Positions 1 to 8,404 of a DNA stretch of 30,375 bases are shown here, in pieces. The notes under the pieces are model-generated. The model had not been told where the DNA came from and searched no databases. It saw only the letters and a list, made by a program, of their open reading frames with translations. The DNA comes from Litorivicinus sp965656605 (GTDB lineage Bacteria > Pseudomonadota > Gammaproteobacteria > Pseudomonadales > Litorivicinaceae). The translations under genes were made by a program, and so were the position numbers. The stretch covers positions 1 through 30,375 of the forward strand of contig CBFHLC010000023.1 in NCBI GenBank assembly GCA_965656605.1, given 5' to 3'. Positions within the stretch are counted from its first letter, which is position 1. Each line of letters begins with the position of its first letter.

Positions 1-1327
1 ATTCATCCCCCAGTCGACGGGCAACATCGCCGGTATCCAGCTCGGCCTCACCCACCACCGCCACATTAACCCCGGCTTTTTTCAGTAGCTGGGCAACTAG
101 GCGAAGGGTCTTTTGGTTGCGCAGCTCATAGGCCGATTCGCCAGACCAAAACAGCACCTCTACCGGCACGTCAGGCCGGGCGATGGGGAGCTGCAAATCG
201 ATCGACCAGTTGGCCCGGTCAGCCAGGGCATACCCGCCAACATTGTCGGTATTACGCAGCGTTTCCAAAACGGCTTGCGCGTTGGCCGGCACCCCGCCCT
301 TTTCCAGAGCCACATAACGCCGCATGTCGACGATTGCATCAACGTGTTCGATCATCATCGGACAGGCCTGCACACAGGCGCGACAAGTCGTGCAGGCATA
401 CAGGGTTTGCTCCTCGATCAGGCCGGGAAACAGCGCCCCGTCCTCGCTCGCTTGATGTTGGCCCGTCGCCATCCCCGGATGCGGCATGCCAGCGTATTTG
501 GCGTCATCCCGCCCTTCCATGCCAGCAACCAAGTCTTGAATCAGCTTCTTGGGATTTAACGGCTGTCCCGCCGCATACGCAGGACACGCCGCCTGACATT
601 TGCCGCACTCCACACAGGCATCGAAACTAAGCAGGCGGTTCCATTCAAAATCCGAAATCTTTGCGACGCCGTATTGTGCCGCTTCAGGATCCATCGCTCG
701 TAAGTCTGTGGACAGCTGCCCCAGCGATTCAAAACGATCCTGACGTGGGTGAAAGGCTAGATGCACTGCCCCGGATAGCAAATGTTTTAGCGGCCGTGAC
801 AGCAAAGCGCCCCCAGCGATTTCCCGGATGCCGAAGATGGCCAACACGGTCGAGATCAGCGCCAGCGTGCCCTGAGAGGCATTGGCCTCGGCTAGGCTCA
901 TTCCCAAAAAACCCAACCCAAAGGCAAACAAGCTGTAGGGCACCGCATTCCACGCGCCCTTTGATAGGCGCGAGGGTGGATTTACGCGACGGCGATACAC
1001 AAAGAATGCACCGATCAAGCCCAACACCAAAAGCCCCCACAACAGCCCGTAGCTGAGCGAGTTTTTGAATCCAAAGACATACACCACAACTAGCAGAACA
1101 AAGGCACCCACCACGCCACCGGCTGCCGCTACATGGGTATTCGCGATATAACGATCCCGCGCCACGATGTGATGCAGATCGACCAAGTACCGCTTGGGCA
1201 CCTGCAGCAGCAACGTCCACGGCATGGCGACGCTTCGCCCTTGACGCCATAACGCCAAACGCCGCTGAACCCCCACAGCAAAACCCACCGTGGCGATAAT
1301 CAGCATGACCAGAATCAAATCGCTCAT
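1..1327 (-). CDS. dgcB: DgcB, membrane Fe-S subunit for dimethylglycine catabolism (partial, C-terminus off window)
   Basis: The reading frame starts at an ATG one base beyond the dgcA stop codon and stays open to the left edge, giving 442 residues of a longer protein. The first about 190 residues hold about four hydrophobic segments. Two ferredoxin-type motifs follow: Cys238, 241, 244, 248 (CVECGKCQAACP) and Cys312, 315, 318, 322 (CTTCRACVQACP). After them begins a domain like the CCG domains of heterodisulfide-reductase and glycolate-oxidase Fe-S subunits. In Pseudomonas, DgcB works with DgcA in demethylating dimethylglycine to sarcosine, and electrons are thought to pass to an electron-transfer flavoprotein or the membrane. 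Direct adjacency to dgcA supports this assignment over a generic Fe-S oxidoreductase. The etf genes often found next would lie outside the window. Confidence 0.88.
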   Translation of the reverse strand, partial: MSDLILVMLIIATVGFAVGVQRRLALWRQGRSVAMPWTLLLQVPKRYLVDLHHIVARDRYIANTHVAAAGGVVGAFVLLVVVYVFGFKNSLSYGLLWGLLVLGLIGAFFVYRRRVNPPSRLSKGAWNAVPYSLFAFGLGFLGMSLAEANASQGTLALISTVLAIFGIREIAGGALLSRPLKHLLSGAVHLAFHPRQDRFESLGQLSTDLRAMDPEAAQYGVAKISDFEWNRLLSFDACVECGKCQAACPAYAAGQPLNPKKLIQDLVAGMEGRDDAKYAGMPHPGMATGQHQASEDGALFPGLIEEQTLYACTTCRACVQACPMMIEHVDAIVDMRRYVALEKGGVPANAQAVLETLRNTDNVGGYALADRANWSIDLQLPIARPDVPVEVLFWSGESAYELRNQKTLRLVAQLLKKAGVNVAVVGEAELDTGDVARRLGDE

Positions 1328-1329
1328 CG

Positions 1330-3387
1330 CTAGAAGTCCTTGGCGATCCGCAGGGCGTCGTAAATCGCGCCATGAATATTGTGCTGGCTGATGCAGTCAC
1401 CCACCCGGAACAACGCAAATGAGTCCGATGGAATGTCGGCTAACGCCGGCTGGGGGATATGGTCATACAGCTCGTTTAGCTCGGTGATGCCCTGATTTGA
1501 GGACTCTTCGCGCAGGGTCCAGTAAAGGCTATCGTTGGGAATGATGCCGTTCTCGATGACCAGCTGATCCACCTCGCGCTCTTCAAGCTCTTCGGTGTAT
1601 TCGTTCATCAGTACCGCAATGACCTTGTCATCCTCGGCATAAGCCCGCTGCAACCAATAATTCGGGGTCATCAAGATGCCCTGGCCGTAGATTCGACGAT
1701 AGAAAATCGGAAAGGTGGTGCCGCCGGTGTCGTCCGCCACCTTGGGCTCGGGGGTGACAATCTCGACCCGACTGCCTTTGTTAGAGATGAAATCCGCCGT
1801 GCCCGTTCCGGCATGAGCTCCCATCACGTCGTACACCAGCACGTTGGATTTCGGCTCGACCTGGCCGGACAAAATATCCCAGCTAGAAACGGCCAACCCT
1901 TCGTCACCGCCCCAGGCAGGGTCTTCTTCAATGCCGGGCCGCCCGCCGGTCGCCAACACAACAATGTCGGGATTCTCTGCGCGTATGTCATCGGCACTGG
2001 CATCGGTATTCAGCCGAACATCCACGCCCAGACGTTTTAGCTCCATATCAAACCAGCGCACGATGCCTGCCATCTGATCACGCTGCGGCGCCTGCGCTGC
2101 CAAATTGATCTGGCCGCCCACGGCATCCGAGCGTTCAAACAACACTACGGTGTGACCACGCTCAGCGCTGACCCGAGCCGCCTCACACCCGGCAGGCCCA
2201 GCACCGACCACTACAACCTTGCGCAAGGGACCTTCCGTGCGAGCAATCTGATGCGGCATATGCTGTTCGCGCGAGGTTGCCGCGTTTTGCACACACAACA
2301 CGTCTTGGCCGAGGTATTGGCGGTCGATGCAATAGTTGGCACCCACACACTGGCGGATCTGAGTCTCTTTACCCTCTCGAATTTTATTGACCATGTGTGG
2401 GTCGGCGATCATCCCGCGGGTCATGCCCACCAAATCAACCATGCCTTCTGACAAGGCTCGTTCGGCCTGCATGGGGTCTCGAATACCCTGGGCGTGCATC
2501 ACAGGGACGCTGGATACCGACTTGATCCCCGCAGCCAAGTCAATAAAGGGCTCGGGCGGCAGCGCCATGGGCGGCATGCAGTTGGCCAAGGTGTTGTGGG
2601 TATCCGCGCCGGATCCCACTACACTAATAAAATCAATCAGGCCGGTCTCGCACATGGCCTGCGCGATTTCTTTGAAATCTTCATGGGCCAGCCCGTCGTG
2701 ATGGAACTCTTCGCCACACATCCGCATGCCCACTGCAAAATCGCTACCGACTGCTTCGCGGATGGATCGGAAGACTTCTATGCCAAAGCGCATCCGGTTC
2801 TCGAGCGAGCCACCCCATTCGTCTTGGCGTTTATTGGTGCGAGGCGACCAGAACTGATCGATCAAGTGTTGATGCGCACAGCTGATCTCCATGCCATCCA
2901 GACCTGACTGCTTAACCCGTATCGCCGCCTTACCAAAATCCTCGATTATGCGCTTGATCTCATGGGGCTCAATGATCTTGGCGGTGCCGCGATGGACCGG
3001 CTCTCGAATACCACTGGGCGAGACCAAATGCGGCCAATCGCCTCCCCAATAGGCATTGCGTCGCCCCATATGGGTGGCTTGGATCATGATGTGCGCACCA
3101 TGACGGTGAACCGCATCGGCCAAGTTGCCAAAGTGTTCTATGCAGCGATCATGGGTGATGTCGACCGCCGACCACCATTGTTGCGGCTGGTCGCGGGACA
3201 CGGGCGATGAGCCTCCACAGATCGCAAGGCCTACCCCGCCGCGAGCTTTTTCTTCGTAGTATCGGATGTAGCGCTGGGTTGTCAGATTATTCTCTGCGTA
3301 AACCTCGGCGTGCGCGGTACTCATAATCCGGTTGCGCAGCGTCAGCTGATTTATCTGCAACGGCTTGAAGAGATGCTCATACTTCAT
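1330..3387 (-). CDS. dgcA: DgcA, dimethylglycine demethylase flavoprotein subunit
   Basis: This 685-residue protein has the layout of 2,4-dienoyl-CoA reductase and trimethylamine dehydrogenase. An Old-Yellow-Enzyme-type FMN TIM barrel covers about residues 1-340 (with WGGSLENRMRFG). A Cys-rich 4Fe-4S segment spans about 346-365 (CVGANYC...DVLC). A dinucleotide-binding domain opens with VVVVGAGPAGCEAAR near 395. In the Pseudomonas glycine betaine pathway DgcAB oxidatively demethylates dimethylglycine to sarcosine, which suits the sox genes nearby. The ATG start has a weak AGG upstream (about 3396-3398), and the stop lies just before dgcB, so the two are surely co-transcribed. It could act on another secondary or tertiary amine such as stachydrine or trimethylamine. 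The dgcB and sox context favours dimethylglycine. Confidence 0.88.
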   Translation of the reverse strand: MKYEHLFKPLQINQLTLRNRIMSTAHAEVYAENNLTTQRYIRYYEEKARGGVGLAICGGSSPVSRDQPQQWWSAVDITHDRCIEHFGNLADAVHRHGAHIMIQATHMGRRNAYWGGDWPHLVSPSGIREPVHRGTAKIIEPHEIKRIIEDFGKAAIRVKQSGLDGMEISCAHQHLIDQFWSPRTNKRQDEWGGSLENRMRFGIEVFRSIREAVGSDFAVGMRMCGEEFHHDGLAHEDFKEIAQAMCETGLIDFISVVGSGADTHNTLANCMPPMALPPEPFIDLAAGIKSVSSVPVMHAQGIRDPMQAERALSEGMVDLVGMTRGMIADPHMVNKIREGKETQIRQCVGANYCIDRQYLGQDVLCVQNAATSREQHMPHQIARTEGPLRKVVVVGAGPAGCEAARVSAERGHTVVLFERSDAVGGQINLAAQAPQRDQMAGIVRWFDMELKRLGVDVRLNTDASADDIRAENPDIVVLATGGRPGIEEDPAWGGDEGLAVSSWDILSGQVEPKSNVLVYDVMGAHAGTGTADFISNKGSRVEIVTPEPKVADDTGGTTFPIFYRRIYGQGILMTPNYWLQRAYAEDDKVIAVLMNEYTEELEEREVDQLVIENGIIPNDSLYWTLREESSNQGITELNELYDHIPQPALADIPSDSFALFRVGDCISQHNIHGAIYDALRIAKDF

Positions 3388-3523
3388 CGGGTCGACCTGT
3401 CATTTTTGTTGTGTCCGACCGTGAATCTGGCACATCCGCTGCACCCTGCAAATCACTCTAGACGGTTTGAACAACAGCGTGTCGTTTCCAAAAAAGTCTG
3501 AACCGCAAACGCATCCAATTAAT

Positions 3524-3542
3524 AATAACGATTCTCATTTGC
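3524..3542 (+). promoter_or_regulatory. Candidate Fur box
   Basis: The 19 bases AATAACGATTCTCATTTGC match the classical Fur consensus (GATAATGATAATCATTATC) at 13 of 19 positions by eye, in an AT-rich patch. The site lies 54 bases before the GTG start of the small plus-strand gene and about 140 bases before the dgcA start on the other strand. Iron-dependent repression of the small gene is therefore plausible. An effect on dgcA is possible but less likely at that distance. This is a consensus match only. Confidence 0.5.
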
Positions 3543-3596
3543 GATAAATGGATATTCGGAGTAGTCTCTTGGATATTCAACGCAAGGAGCAGAAGA

Positions 3597-3906
3597 GTGA
3601 ACAAAACGACACATCCCGTTTGGCACCGCTGGAATCAGTTATGCGAGGCCGCCGAAGCCGCTAATGAACAAAAACGCTTAAACGACGCCACCCAAACGTA
3701 TTATCTAGCATGTTGAGCAGCTGGTTCAGCTGCTGCGAGGTCAGAGTCTACCTCGGGTGTTGAAGTTGCAGGCCGCTCGTGGCGCGACCGTCTTGATGGG
3801 ACACTTTCAGCGGGAAGTCGAGCCTACCGCCCAGAACCCATCGCAATTGAGTCTGGCCCGAGAGGCTATTTGCGAGTTTTGGAAAACTCCCGGCATTAGC
3901 GTCTAG
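3597..3906 (+). pseudogene. Small helical (TPR-like) protein gene, apparently frameshifted
   Basis: A GTG start at 3597 is preceded by a strong AAGGAG (3584-3589) at good spacing. It opens a 39-codon frame ending at TGA 3714-3716. The frame one base further on (codons in phase with 3709) is then open from after a TAG at 3706-3708 to a TAG at 3904-3906, and reads as ordinary protein: VEQLVQLLRGQ, LQAARGATVLMGHF, LAREAICEFW. A +1 shift between 3708 and 3716 would give about 102 residues. The first part has a TPR-like helical rhythm (WNQLCEAAEAA, then YYLA). It recalls small Fur-controlled TPR-like proteins of marine gammaproteobacteria, though I cannot name the family. Causes could be a recent frameshift mutation, a sequencing error or programmed shifting before the UGA. 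The 3' end overlaps the mgsA end tail to tail. Confidence 0.55.
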
Positions 3907-4342
3907 AGGCTTGATAGGCCGCGTAGTCGAGAACCTCGCGAGGGTAGTCTGCCGCGAGCAGAGGGCTTGCGAACATGAAGTCGGCACTGGCGGCATTACA
4001 GGCAACGGGGATGTTCCACACGGCAGCAATCCGCAACAAGGCCTTGATATCGGGGACATGGGGGCGCTGGGACATTGAATCCCAGAAGAACACCAACACG
4101 TCCAACTCGCCCTCGGCGATGCGCGCGCCAATCTGTTGATCACCTCCCATCGGGCCGCTTAAAAAAGCCTGAACCGGCAACTGTAACGTCTGCTGCAAAC
4201 GCTCCGACGTCGTGCCCGTTGCGACCAACTCATGTTGCGCCAACACGGCGGCATGACCTGTAGCCCACTCCATCAGTTGTGGCTTGCAGCCATCGTGGGC
4301 CACCAGAGCGATACGCTTGCGCGCCGGCATTGTCGTTTTCAT
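3896..4342 (-). CDS. mgsA: Methylglyoxal synthase
   Basis: The 148-residue product is near the family length (152 in E. coli). It converts dihydroxyacetone phosphate to methylglyoxal and phosphate in the cytoplasm, a bypass that relieves sugar-phosphate stress when phosphate is short. Family motifs are complete: IALVAHDG with His16, ATGTTS (41-46), SGPMGGDQQIG with the catalytic Asp68, FFWDSM, PHVPDIKALLR with His95 and Asp98, and WNIPVACN. The chosen ATG gives PARKRIALVAHD at the expected distance. No strong ribosome-binding site is visible. It lies between the sox terminator and dgcA but probably has its own transcript, because the soxBDAG terminator sits upstream of it. The link to amine catabolism is probably only positional. 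Confidence 0.95.
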   Translation of the reverse strand: MKTTMPARKRIALVAHDGCKPQLMEWATGHAAVLAQHELVATGTTSERLQQTLQLPVQAFLSGPMGGDQQIGARIAEGELDVLVFFWDSMSQRPHVPDIKALLRIAAVWNIPVACNAASADFMFASPLLAADYPREVLDYAAYQASRR

Positions 4343-4546
4343 GGTGCAATGTCATCGCCCACGAATGCTTTACCGCGGGTGGATGTGATCAGGTGAAGTT
4401 AGTACTCGGCATGGACATGCCAGAGAACCAAAGGATGGGAAAACCATGTTCAACGTAGCGGACTGGCTGACCTGCGAGCGTGGCTCGGGTTCCGTCGTTT
4501 TCGTGTTCGGGACGAAGCGCCTGATGTGACATGCGGGAGGCCTGCT
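4343..4546. other. Intergenic region upstream of mgsA
   Basis: This is the left half of a 361-base gap between mgsA and soxG. It presumably contains the mgsA promoter, reading leftwards, but I found no convincing -35/-10 pair. A 76-codon minus-strand frame here (4370-4600) runs through the sox terminator, has no recognisable protein features, and is not called as a gene. Confidence 0.4.
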
Positions 4547-4583
4547 AAAAAAGACCGCTAGCCTGATACTCAGACTCGCGGTC
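4547..4583 (-). terminator. Rho-independent terminator of the soxBDAG operon
   Basis: Read on the minus strand, GACCGC (4583-4578) pairs with GCGGTC (4558-4553). After one G-A mismatch the pairing continues (AGT with GCT, one G-T wobble, then CTGA with TCAG) to a GTA loop. Six T residues follow directly (A6 at 4547-4552 on the plus strand). The hairpin lies about 120 bases beyond the soxG stop codon and separates the sox transcript from mgsA. Confidence 0.8.
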
Positions 4584-4634
4584 GAATGATGTATCAGCAA
4601 ATTACCCGCAATACTGTAGCGACGCCAGCCCGAG

Positions 4635-4673
4635 CAAATCAGTACTGAGATATCAAATCCTGATACTGATTTG
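4635..4673. repeat. Inverted repeats in the sox 3' region
   Basis: CAAATCAGTA (4635-4644) and TACTGATTTG (4664-4673) are perfect 10-base inverted repeats. Inside lie the palindrome TCAGTACTGA (4639-4648) and the short pair TATCA (4651-4655) and TGATA (4661-4665). There is no T tract, so it is not a typical terminator. It could be an RNA 3'-end structure protecting the sox mRNA or a protein-binding site. The 9-mer CCTGATACT occurs here (4659-4667) and again at 4562-4570 inside the terminator stem. Confidence 0.5.
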
Positions 4674-4703
4674 CCAAAACCAACTACTTTTCGTCCGATT
4701 GTG

Positions 4704-5255
4704 TCAATTCAGTGCAAGAACGGTCTGCATCGACTGCTCGATCGCATGAATCGCCGAATCCGCCATTGACCGGGGGACCAGCACGCTGAATCCATCCTCG
4801 CGAACCACCACAAAGCACCCGATATGATGCAGCACCGAACGAGTCGCAAATCCAGGCACCCAGCGTCGAGCATCCAAATTGACTAAGCGCTCAAACACCG
4901 CCGCCAAATTTGGCCCAGCCAGATCAATCCGAGCCCAACCATCGGTTTGCTCCGTCGTGAATACGCCCTCGCCCAACGCTAGCTGCCCCGCCCAATCGGG
5001 ATTCACCTGATAGGGCTGCCACAGCATGTATTGATGAGGGCCGACCCAAAATGCACCACGTTCAGCGTCCCCCGTGAAGGACTCAACAAAAGGCATCTCA
5101 AAGCCCTGTTGAGATAGCGCCTCTTTGAGCGCTGTTGTTCGTTCGACACGACTCGACACAGAGGCCAAAGCACAGTCCTGAATCAAGGTTAGGGTCCACT
5201 CACCATGATTGAGCGACGTCACACTAGCGGCAGGCGCCGCGACACAATTACGCAC
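4704..5255 (-). CDS. soxG: Sarcosine oxidase gamma subunit
   Basis: The 183-residue protein is last in the soxB-soxD-soxA-soxG order usual for heterotetrameric sarcosine oxidases. Its start overlaps the soxA end by 8 bases. SoxG resembles half of the GcvT/aminomethyltransferase fold and packs against the alpha subunit. The segments GWARIDLAGPNLAAVFERLV and HHIGCFVVVREDGFSVLVPRS are typical of the family. Its length is close to the usual about 200 residues. It is structural and has no catalytic residues of its own to check. Confidence 0.9.
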   Translation of the reverse strand: MRNCVAAPAASVTSLNHGEWTLTLIQDCALASVSSRVERTTALKEALSQQGFEMPFVESFTGDAERGAFWVGPHQYMLWQPYQVNPDWAGQLALGEGVFTTEQTDGWARIDLAGPNLAAVFERLVNLDARRWVPGFATRSVLHHIGCFVVVREDGFSVLVPRSMADSAIHAIEQSMQTVLALN

Positions 5256-8121
5256 GGAGTCGTTCTCCTTTGGGATCCACGAAATGCGGACTGCAAATTT
5301 CTACGGGGATTTCGATGCCATCGACCGGACTGACCGCCCGAACGATGTGCCCCATACGTTCCTCAGCATCTTTTAGATAGCCCAAGGCAATGGACGATTC
5401 GAGATGCGGCGAGTACGCCACACTGGTCAGATAGCCCAAGTCGTTTTGATAATCCATCGCCGCACCTTGATCCAGCAAATGCATACCGCCCATCAGGCTT
5501 TGCGAGGGGTCGACTGGCTTGAAGCCGACCAGGCGGCGGGTATCCTCGAGCAGTGCCTCTCGCTTGGACATCACCCGGCCCATGCCGTCTTTTAGATCGC
5601 TAACCATGCGGCCTAGACCCAAGTTCAAGGCCGTGGTCGTGCCGTTCAATTCATTGCCTGCCGCGTGGCCCTTCTCGATACGCAAGACACCCAGTGCCTC
5701 GGTGCCGTAGGGCGTCACGCCCAAATCAGCGCCGGTTTCCAGCAAGATTTCAAAGAAATCATTGCCGTAACGAGCCGGCACCGCGATTTCATAAGCCAGC
5801 TCACCGGAGAACGAAATACGGAACAGGCGAGCGCGCAGGCCGTTTTTCAAACGAATCTCTGCACAGGCCATGAACTCAAACGCCTCGTTGCTGACATCGA
5901 TATCGACCACTCGGCTGATCAATTCACGGGACTTGGGACCTGCCACCGCAAACTGTGCCCAGGCCTCGGTGGTCGAGATCATATGAACGTCCAAGTGCGG
6001 CAACAGACACTGGTGCACGAATTCCATGTGTCGATACACCGGTACCGCATTGGCCGTTGTGGTCGTGACAACGAAATGATCCTCGGCCAGCCGGCCCGCT
6101 GTGCCATCGTCCATCGCAATGCCATCCTCGCGCAGCATCAACCCGTAGCGGGTTTTGCCGACCGGCAATTTGGCGAATCCGTTGGCGTACACTCGATTCA
6201 AAAACTCGGCTGCGTCTGGGCCCTGCACATCGATCTTGCCCAAGGTAGTCACGTCGCAGACACCCACGGCTGAGCGCACCGCACGGGCCTCGCGATCGAC
6301 ACTCTGACGCCAGTGGGTTTCACCGGCGACGGGGAACCACTGCGCTCGCAGCCAGTTGCCCACTTCAACGAACACAGCCCCCCGGTCCATCGCCGCCTGA
6401 TGGCTGGGTGTTTTGCGCGTCGGTTTGAAGTCCTTCTCGCGACTGCGTCCCGCCAAGGCACCCATCGACACGGGTGTATACGGGGGACGGAACATGGTGG
6501 TGCCCGTTTGCGGAATGCTCTGCCCGGTTAGCTCGGACATCACCGCCAAACCGACAATGTTTGAGGTCTTCCCCTGATCGGTCGCCATGCCCAGCGTGGT
6601 GTAACGCTTCAGATGTTCAACGCTAATCATGCCTTCTTGATGGCTTAGCTTGACGTCTTTGACCGTAACGTCGTTTTGGAAGTCCACAAACGCCGGACCT
6701 TCGCCGGGCACATGGAACAGCGGCAGCGCATCCGCGGGATTGACTGGCTCGCTGCTGGGTACCTCTAAGCTGTGCTCGAATAATTCGTTAGCCGAGGCCA
6801 CGCACTCAGACAACGAGTAACGACCAGCCGCTGCACCGACGATTGACTGTCCCTGCGGACGCTGATCACTGGCAACAAAACCCAGCAGCTCATCGTCCCA
6901 GACGGGACGTGCACCATGGTGACTGGTCAGCTGTATGTTGGGGTTCCACCCGCCAGATACGCCCAGCGCATCGCAGTCGATCCAGCGGCCATCGCTAAGC
7001 TGAATCGCACTGAGTGATTTACGGCCCTTGGTATTAACCACCCGCAGGTTGGTGCGATGTGGCAGATCTGGCTGGGCCGCGACGTCGCGTGCATCGATCA
7101 CAGCAACCAGATTCACCCCGGCGGCTTGCAGCTGACGAGCAGTCGAAAGGCCCTCGGCGTGGTTAATAAACAAGGCAACTTTTTGGCCCACCGCCACACC
7201 GTAGCGCAGGGCGTAGCTTTGAATTGCCCCGGCCAACATCACACCCGGACGATCGTTATTGGGGAAGGCAATTGGGCGCTCGATCGCGCCACTGGCCAGT
7301 GTGGTTTGACGGGCCGTAATCCGCCACAGCGTCTGCTTGGTCGCATGAGCTGCAATCACGCTTAAATGTTCAGTATTCCGCTGAACCGCACCGTACACGC
7401 CATGGTCGAACACACCAAACACCGTGGTCCGCGAAAAGATCCGCAGATTAGGCAGGCTGTGGGCCAGCTCAAGTTGCGCATCCAACCAGCTTCGATCGGC
7501 TACATCCTGCAGCTGACCACCCAAGCTCGCTTGTTCATCGCACAGGATCACAGACTCGCCGCTCTGAGCCGCCAGGATTGCAGCAGACAGACCCGCCGCA
7601 CCACCGCCGACCACCAAGCGATCACAGTGCAAATATCCTTTGTCATACTCGCTGGGATCATCCGACTCAGCCAAGGCTCCTAAGCCAGCCGCTCGACGGA
7701 TCAAGGGCTCGTAGAGCTTTTCCCAAAACTTAGCGGGCCACATGAAGGTCTTGTAGTAAAAGCCTGCGGCAAAAAACTCGGACAGCTTGTCGTTGACCGC
7801 CATCAGATCAAACTGCAGTGATGGCCATGCGCTCTGCGACGTTGCCTCTAGCCCTTCGTACAACTCAATCGTTGTTGCTCGGGTGTTGGGCTCAGCATGG
7901 CCTTGGTGATGTACCGTGACGATCGCGTTGGGCTCTTCGGCACCGGATCCAAAGATGCCCCTCGGTCGATGATACTTGAAGCTGCGGGCGACCAAGCGCA
8001 CCTGATTCGCCAGTAAAGCAGACGCCAGCGTATCGCCGTGATAGCCGGTGTACCGGCGTCCATCGAAGGTGAAATTGATCGGCTTAGATAGATCGACCTG
8101 ATGTTGATGTAGGCGGCTCAC
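5248..8121 (-). CDS. soxA: Sarcosine oxidase alpha subunit
   Basis: This 957-residue subunit carries an N-terminal ferredoxin-like domain (about 14-70, with FDGRRYTGYHGDTLASALL and FKYHRPRGIFG). A nucleotide-binding domain starts near 168 with LVVGGGAAGLSAA, and a C-terminal GcvT-like domain covers about 580-957. By family knowledge the enzyme oxidises sarcosine to glycine with H2O2, using FAD, FMN and NAD across its subunits. The GcvT-like part of alpha traps the released methylene group on tetrahydrofolate as 5,10-methylene-THF. The length is slightly below the common 965-1000. The ATG overlaps the soxD stop by 4 bases, so translation is probably coupled. Confidence 0.95.
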   Translation of the reverse strand: MSRLHQHQVDLSKPINFTFDGRRYTGYHGDTLASALLANQVRLVARSFKYHRPRGIFGSGAEEPNAIVTVHHQGHAEPNTRATTIELYEGLEATSQSAWPSLQFDLMAVNDKLSEFFAAGFYYKTFMWPAKFWEKLYEPLIRRAAGLGALAESDDPSEYDKGYLHCDRLVVGGGAAGLSAAILAAQSGESVILCDEQASLGGQLQDVADRSWLDAQLELAHSLPNLRIFSRTTVFGVFDHGVYGAVQRNTEHLSVIAAHATKQTLWRITARQTTLASGAIERPIAFPNNDRPGVMLAGAIQSYALRYGVAVGQKVALFINHAEGLSTARQLQAAGVNLVAVIDARDVAAQPDLPHRTNLRVVNTKGRKSLSAIQLSDGRWIDCDALGVSGGWNPNIQLTSHHGARPVWDDELLGFVASDQRPQGQSIVGAAAGRYSLSECVASANELFEHSLEVPSSEPVNPADALPLFHVPGEGPAFVDFQNDVTVKDVKLSHQEGMISVEHLKRYTTLGMATDQGKTSNIVGLAVMSELTGQSIPQTGTTMFRPPYTPVSMGALAGRSREKDFKPTRKTPSHQAAMDRGAVFVEVGNWLRAQWFPVAGETHWRQSVDREARAVRSAVGVCDVTTLGKIDVQGPDAAEFLNRVYANGFAKLPVGKTRYGLMLREDGIAMDDGTAGRLAEDHFVVTTTTANAVPVYRHMEFVHQCLLPHLDVHMISTTEAWAQFAVAGPKSRELISRVVDIDVSNEAFEFMACAEIRLKNGLRARLFRISFSGELAYEIAVPARYGNDFFEILLETGADLGVTPYGTEALGVLRIEKGHAAGNELNGTTTALNLGLGRMVSDLKDGMGRVMSKREALLEDTRRLVGFKPVDPSQSLMGGMHLLDQGAAMDYQNDLGYLTSVAYSPHLESSIALGYLKDAEERMGHIVRAVSPVDGIEIPVEICSPHFVDPKGERLRA

Positions 8122-8396
8122 GCGGCACCTCCACGGGACGTATCGGCCAGTTCAGCAGATAGGATTTCGTGGGTCAGTGTGTTGCGGGTCACGATCAACC
8201 AGCTGCGATCGCCCTGCTCGTGGAACCACAACTCACGATGCTCGCCGCGGGGGTTCTTGCGCGAGTACAAATACTCATGAAATTCAGGCTCGGCGTTTTC
8301 GGAAAATCCATCGGGGCGTTGCACCAAACTGGCATCGCCTTTGTAGACAAATTCGCTGGCATCACGCAGACCCAGCAAGGGATGAGGTATCAACAT
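8118..8396 (-). CDS. soxD: Sarcosine oxidase delta subunit, zinc ligands apparently lost
   Basis: The 92-residue product sits between soxB and soxA, where soxD is expected. It keeps the family signature: RDASEFVYKGDA near the start, then EFHEYLYSRKNPRGEHRELWFHEQG and a C-terminal RNTLTHEILS. Usual SoxD starts with a CPxCG zinc motif and has a second Cys in HxxGCRxWF. Here the first motif reads HPLLG (residues 5-9) and the second HEQGDRSW, so three cysteines expected to bind zinc are absent. The His of the second motif remains. The subunit probably still holds its structural place without zinc. Identity is secure from context and flanking motifs. Confidence 0.88.
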   Translation of the reverse strand: MLIPHPLLGLRDASEFVYKGDASLVQRPDGFSENAEPEFHEYLYSRKNPRGEHRELWFHEQGDRSWLIVTRNTLTHEILSAELADTSRGGAA

Positions 8397-8404
8397 ACGA
8401 GGTC

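Noticed and set aside
729..1418. A 229-codon minus-strand frame across the dgcA/dgcB junction
   Set aside because: dgcB in another frame on the same strand carries the membrane segments and, beyond them, the Fe-S motifs, and starts right after dgcA. This frame is its shadow.
4370..4600. A 76-codon minus-strand frame in the mgsA-soxG gap
   Set aside because: It runs through the sox terminator, has a composition unlike its neighbours and shows no recognisable feature.
5665..6273. A 202-codon open frame antisense to soxA
   Set aside because: It covers the conserved GcvT-like part of soxA on the other strand and has no domain, ribosome-binding site or neighbour that supports it.
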